Below are positions 22,714 to 26,076 of a DNA stretch of 26,076 bases, one piece after another (position 1 is the stretch's first letter; each line of letters opens with the position of its first letter). Under the pieces are notes generated by a model. The model was not told the DNA's origin. It ran no database searches and was given only the letters and a program-made list of their open reading frames with translations. A program made the translations under genes and the position numbers. Source of the DNA: CAYGZM01 sp964354365 (GTDB taxonomy: Bacteria > Planctomycetota > Phycisphaerae > Sedimentisphaerales > Anaerobacaceae); contig CAYGZM010000047.1 in assembly GCA_964354365.1 (NCBI GenBank), positions 1 through 26,076 on the forward strand, in the 5' to 3' direction.

Positions 22714-24669
22714 TCACGTGATATAAATATGTTTATACTCCTTGCGTAAAGGTTGAAAATCTCTGCCGCCGGCGGCAAAAAACTTCGGAAAGAACTCCAC
22801 GTACTGCAGTCGCATTGTGTGCACAAACGCGCCGAGCACCGATAATATCATGTTGAATCCGTGCCCCCCGACAAAAACCAGGATTGCCGCTATAATGCCA
22901 ACGTAAGGTATGTCCAGGGCAATTTTTGCGATAAGGTTTATCGCCATTCCCATTCCCGCCCCGACCATGCACAGGCCCATCAGCCGAAGATAGCTCAGGA
23001 CGTCGCCCATATAAAACACCGAGCTGAACAGGTTATAAAAACCCATACCAAGCCGCGCTCCCCAGCTCCCCTGACGGCTGCTCAACAGAAATATCATGAC
23101 GGCGGGCACAAGCGCCACCCTGCCGCAAACGCTTCCGACCACCCCCGGCACAACGCCCGCCTTGCTCAGCCCAAGCAGCACAACCGAATTGAGCATTACG
23201 AGCCAGGTCAACTGGTCGCAGACCGCTGCGATAAAGTCCTTCTTGTAGAGGTTGTGCCCGAATCCGATGAGCAGGCCGGAGATTATCTGGATATAGCCGA
23301 GCATCAGCGCCAACCCCAGCAGTTTCTCCGGCTTCTCGAGAGGGTCGAACAGCATTATCTTATCCTTCAACGGGACAAGGGCCGGCGCAAACTGCGGAAT
23401 AGCGTCGGCGAACCAGCCGCCCGTCAGCGCCCCCACAACTACGGCCGCCCCGGAACAAATCGCCAGCATCCACAACAGCTTCGTATCGCCCTGCATCTTT
23501 CTTATCAGCAGCAGCATCCCCGCTATCATCGCTATCCCATAACCGGCGTCGCCCAGGCAGATGCCGAAAAACAACGCAAAGAAGGGGGCGAGGAATATGG
23601 TCGGGTCAACGTCGAACTGCTGCGGCACACCGTACAGCCTCGTAATCACCTCAAACGGCCTGAAGACACACCTGTTCTCTATATCGACGGGGACCTGCTC
23701 GTTCTCGCCCGGCTGGATTTTCGTGACCTCTGCGGCATCAAAGCGCGACACTATTTTTTCCAGCCGCCCGTAGTTCCGAATCTTCACCCAGCCCTCAAGA
23801 AGAACCGTGCACTGCGTCGCCGGTGCGCCGTCTTTAGTCTGCTCTCTACTAAGCAGATTGCGATAGTGGTCGTGAAGGATCTGAAGTTTGAGGAGGCTGC
23901 CGGCCAGCCCGACCGCATCAGCCGTCTGCTCGACCAAATGCCTTTGCGCCTGCTCCAGCTCCTCGCTGCGCTCAGCTATCAGCTCCCTGACCGTGCCGCT
24001 CATACCCTCGAAGTTCGCGGCCTCAAACTCCGCGGACCGCAGAATCTTCTGGACATCCTCTGCGGTCTCGTTGAGACTGACGATTAGGCAGGCATTGCGG
24101 TTTCCAGCCGGGCCCACTTTCTGAACGGCGCCGCCGAGCTGCGCTATCTTTTCGACGGCCTGGTCGAACTGCTGAACGGGTATCAGACCCGCCCAGCACG
24201 TCGCACGCTGCAATTGCCCGATTTCCTCCACGGGGCTATCAAAACGCTCCCACGGAAGGAGGGCCTCAAGGGTCCCTCGCAGGCCTTCAATCCGGCCCTT
24301 TGTCTTTTCAATCAGCACCTCGAGCTGCTCGCACCGGTCGAGGAGATTCACAATCCCCCTATCGGAGACCACCTTGCTGTATGCTTGCTCGTCGATAACG
24401 GCCCGCGGCGCCAAAGCCGCGGCAAGGCCCTTGGGGGCCTTGGCATAGCTCTTGACAAACTCAATACTCCTGCCCAGACGACCGAGCAGCGCTTCGATGT
24501 CCCTCGGCCTTTGCGGGCCGGCGTCCATTTCGCCGAGGTCCTTGCTCACCATCGCCTCTTCGGCGTTGAGTATCTGGCAGATACCCTCGGCCTGGAGCGC
24601 TTCGAGAAGGTCGGAGGCCTCGGAGCGATGGCTGACTATCATCACTTTTGCCATTCGGGCAATGGCCAT
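22714..24669 (-). CDS. atpI: V-type ATP synthase/ATPase subunit I (membrane stator, a-type)
   Basis: The 651-residue protein has a cytosolic N-terminal half (about 1-340, coiled, MAKVMIVSHRSEASDLLEALQAEGICQI at the start) and seven or eight membrane helices in the C-terminal half (from ...PTIFLAPFFALFFGICLGDAGYGIAMIAGMLLL). The arginine that faces the proteolipid carboxylate is in HTMRLQYVEFFPKFF, about Arg620. It provides the ion half-channels. The start ATG 24669 overlaps the stop of the preceding gene by one base (TAATG), so translation is coupled. Length and gene place are normal. Confidence 0.95.
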   Translation of the reverse strand: MAIARMAKVMIVSHRSEASDLLEALQAEGICQILNAEEAMVSKDLGEMDAGPQRPRDIEALLGRLGRSIEFVKSYAKAPKGLAAALAPRAVIDEQAYSKVVSDRGIVNLLDRCEQLEVLIEKTKGRIEGLRGTLEALLPWERFDSPVEEIGQLQRATCWAGLIPVQQFDQAVEKIAQLGGAVQKVGPAGNRNACLIVSLNETAEDVQKILRSAEFEAANFEGMSGTVRELIAERSEELEQAQRHLVEQTADAVGLAGSLLKLQILHDHYRNLLSREQTKDGAPATQCTVLLEGWVKIRNYGRLEKIVSRFDAAEVTKIQPGENEQVPVDIENRCVFRPFEVITRLYGVPQQFDVDPTIFLAPFFALFFGICLGDAGYGIAMIAGMLLLIRKMQGDTKLLWMLAICSGAAVVVGALTGGWFADAIPQFAPALVPLKDKIMLFDPLEKPEKLLGLALMLGYIQIISGLLIGFGHNLYKKDFIAAVCDQLTWLVMLNSVVLLGLSKAGVVPGVVGSVCGRVALVPAVMIFLLSSRQGSWGARLGMGFYNLFSSVFYMGDVLSYLRLMGLCMVGAGMGMAINLIAKIALDIPYVGIIAAILVFVGGHGFNMILSVLGAFVHTMRLQYVEFFPKFFAAGGRDFQPLRKEYKHIYIT

Positions 24670-24977
24670 TACTGACCCTTCAGGTAATTGACTACTTTCT
24701 CAACGGCCGCGGACATTTTGCCGTGTGTGTCGTCTCGGAGCTGCCGGCGCCGCTTTTCGGCTTCGGTCTTGAGGCCCTCAACCTCGGCCTGCCCCTGCGA
24801 GCGGGCCTGGGCCACGGCCGCTTCCATCGCCCTTTTCCTTTCCTGCTCGGCCTGATCGATCGCCGCCTGGCGCTTCCGCCGGCCTGCGTCTGCCTGCTTG
24901 ACCGCTTCGACCCTGGCTTTTTCGATAATCTCCTGCGCCTGGGCCTCGGCCTGCTTGATCTGCTTTATCAACTCCAT
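24669..24977 (-). CDS. V-type ATPase peripheral-stalk coiled-coil subunit (G/H-like)
   Basis: ATG 24977 with GAGG about five bases upstream gives 102 residues; an in-frame ORF could begin at 25028 but that part lies in a repeat. The protein is one long charged helix (MELIKQIKQAEAQAQEIIEKARVEAVKQADAG, QAAIDQAEQERKRAMEAAVAQARSQGQAEV), as in AhaH/subunit G, the partner of E in the peripheral stalk. It opens the V-ATPase operon and ends in TAATG overlapping subunit I. Sequence conservation in this family is low, so the call rests on length, coil and position. Confidence 0.85.
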   Translation of the reverse strand: MELIKQIKQAEAQAQEIIEKARVEAVKQADAGRRKRQAAIDQAEQERKRAMEAAVAQARSQGQAEVEGLKTEAEKRRRQLRDDTHGKMSAAVEKVVNYLKGQ

Positions 24978-24990
24978 CGTCGCCTCTGAT

Positions 24991-25111
24991 ATTAGTAGTC
25001 TGTCAACGTTGATCTTGTTAGTTGTCATTCCTGCGCAAGCAGGAATCCACAGCCCTTAGCTGGCTGCTGAGCGAACAGCACCCACAAATACAATATTGAC
25101 AGACTATTAGT
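24991..25111. repeat. MITE-like element between malate dehydrogenase and the V-ATPase operon
   Basis: ATTAGTAGTCTGTCAACGTTG (24991-25011) and CAATATTGACAGACTATTAGT (25091-25111) are imperfect terminal inverted repeats with 17 of 21 positions matching, 121 bases end to end. Inside, CATTCCTGC/GCAGGAATC at about 25025-25046 is a smaller palindrome of the GTCATTCC family. There is no transposase. The left end stops 13 bases before the start of the first V-ATPase gene, so the element probably forms part of its leader; TTGACA at 25096-25101 reads in the plus direction and is not a promoter for these genes. Confidence 0.65.
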
Positions 25112-25196
25112 CTATGATCACCTATAAAAAGGGGTTAGGCTACACTATCGGCCGGCCAATGACAACAAAAATAGCGCCCGAACTTCCTTTTATTGC

Positions 25197-26076
25197 TCAC
25201 AGGAGCTTGTCAACCTTTGCAGCAAGCTCTTTTACGCGCCCCAGCGATTCCTCGAAGGCGGCCCGCTCAGAGTCGTCGAGATTCAGTTCGATGACCTTTT
25301 CAACCCCATTCTCCCCCAGAACGGCAGGCACTCCAACAAAATACCCCCCGACACTATATTCGCTGCGACAGAACGCACAGCACGAAACCACAGTTTTCTT
25401 ATCTCTGAGAATCGCCTCAGCCATCTGGACCGTGCCGGCCGCCGGCGCGTAGTACGCGCTGTATCCCAGGAGGTTGACTATTTCGATTCCGCCTTTTCGC
25501 GTGCGCTCGACCAATTCGGCTACCTTGCTCCGGTCAAGCAGCTCGGTTATCGGTATCCCGCCGACGCACGTGAACCTCGGCAGGGGCACCATATCGTCGC
25601 CGTGCCCGCCCATCAGGACGCACTTGATCTGCTCAACGCCGACGCCAAGCTCGCGCGCCACAAAATAGCTGAACCTCGCCGAATCGAGGGCGCCGGCCAT
25701 CCCCATCACCCTGTTGGCGGCGAATCCCGTCACCTTCGCGGCGGTATAGACCATCGCATCAAGCGGATTGCACACGACAATCACAATGCTCCGCGGCGAA
25801 TATCTCGCCACTTGCCCGCTAACGTCCTTGACAATCGCAACGTTTTTGGCCAGCAGGTCGTCCCGGCTCATGCCGGGCTTGCGCGGAAACCCGCTGGTTA
25901 TAATCACGACATCGCTCCCGGTCGTCTCTTCCCAGTCGCACGTCCCTCTGACAGCGGGACTCGAAAGTCCAATGGGACTCGCCTCGGCAATATCCAGGGC
26001 CTTGCCTTCGGCCAATCCCTCGACAATGTCGATAAGCACTATGTCACCCAGTCCCCTCGCCGCCGCAATATGCGCC
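25197..26076 (-). CDS. mdh: NAD-dependent malate dehydrogenase, N-terminus beyond the window
   Basis: The frame enters from the right edge: AHIAAARGLGDIVLIDIVEG joins the part from 26039, so the true start is outside and at least 292 residues are seen. SGFPRKPGMSRDDLL carries the substrate-binding arginines (R-x5-R) that favour malate/oxaloacetate over lactate, NPLDAM is the cofactor loop, and GGHGDDMVPLPR carries the catalytic His. The C-terminal region ends GVPAVLGENGVEKVIELNLDDSERAAFEES. It converts malate and oxaloacetate with NAD(H) in the cytoplasm, in the LDH-like MDH branch. CCAFCRSEY in the C-terminal domain is richer in Cys than usual. Its stop lies 220 bases upstream of the V-ATPase operon, separated by a MITE-like repeat. 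Confidence 0.95.
   Translation of the reverse strand, partial: AHIAAARGLGDIVLIDIVEGLAEGKALDIAEASPIGLSSPAVRGTCDWEETTGSDVVIITSGFPRKPGMSRDDLLAKNVAIVKDVSGQVARYSPRSIVIVVCNPLDAMVYTAAKVTGFAANRVMGMAGALDSARFSYFVARELGVGVEQIKCVLMGGHGDDMVPLPRFTCVGGIPITELLDRSKVAELVERTRKGGIEIVNLLGYSAYYAPAAGTVQMAEAILRDKKTVVSCCAFCRSEYSVGGYFVGVPAVLGENGVEKVIELNLDDSERAAFEESLGRVKELAAKVDKLL

Noticed and set aside
22861..24087. Plus-strand 408-codon open frame opposite subunit I
   Set aside because: Antisense shadow of a well-conserved gene; composition rich in His, Arg, Gln and Pro as expected from the opposite strand.
25096..25120. TTGACA followed by TATGAT as a promoter
   Set aside because: It reads in the plus direction with an 11-base spacer and no plus-strand gene follows; TTGACA belongs to the inverted-repeat end.

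Overview
The window looks like a contig from a planctomycete, probably of the Phycisphaerae/Sedimentisphaerales kind. This is an inference from content: a bacterial V-type ATPase operon, a Tat-exported Gfo/Idh/MocA oxidoreductase, a DUF6498 membrane protein, a secreted GH38-like enzyme, and intergenic spaces packed with short palindromic and tandem repeats. No marker gene confirms it. Every confidently called gene lies on the minus strand; the one plus-strand candidate is a small AP2-domain remnant. No rRNA, tRNA or CRISPR array was recognised.

Layout, left to right. (1) 1-3296: a GH38-family (alpha-mannosidase-like) exported protein that runs off the left edge, then a DUF6498 membrane protein. 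The N-terminus of the GH38 protein is built partly from two small repeat elements read in frame. (2) 3603-10513: a heavy-metal efflux operon, read right to left: small secreted Cys-rich protein, outer-membrane factor (CusC/CzcC-like), periplasmic adaptor (CusB/CzcB-like), RND pump (CusA/CzcA-like, with a small Cys/His metal-binding insert), and a P-II protein that lacks the uridylylated tyrosine. A plausible promoter and a direct-repeat operator-like site lie upstream. (3) 10676-13173: a Gfo/Idh/MocA oxidoreductase and a PAC2-family protein. (4) 13177-15133: a repeat-rich stretch with the AP2 fragment, then an unrecognised membrane protein with an N-terminal Cys3His motif. (5) 15404-24977: a complete V-type ATPase operon in the order G/H-like, I, K, E, C, F, A, B, D. 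(6) 25197-26076: malate dehydrogenase, whose N-terminus lies beyond the right edge.

The V-ATPase would couple ATP to ion movement. The K subunit carries the full set of Na+ ligands known from Enterococcus hirae NtpK, so Na+ coupling is likely.

The most unusual feature is how this operon has been invaded. A 23S-rRNA-IVS-type four-helix-bundle gene sits between atpB and atpD. It is flanked by octamer tandem arrays in opposite orientation; one overlaps the atpB stop and the other the atpD start. In the atpC-atpF gap a long imperfect inverted repeat encloses what reads as the decayed N-terminus of a second four-helix-bundle gene. A decamer array forms the atpA leader. A related repeat starts at the stop codons of both atpC and atpD. 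Together these suggest that four-helix-bundle genes travel with simple repeats into operon junctions without breaking essential genes.
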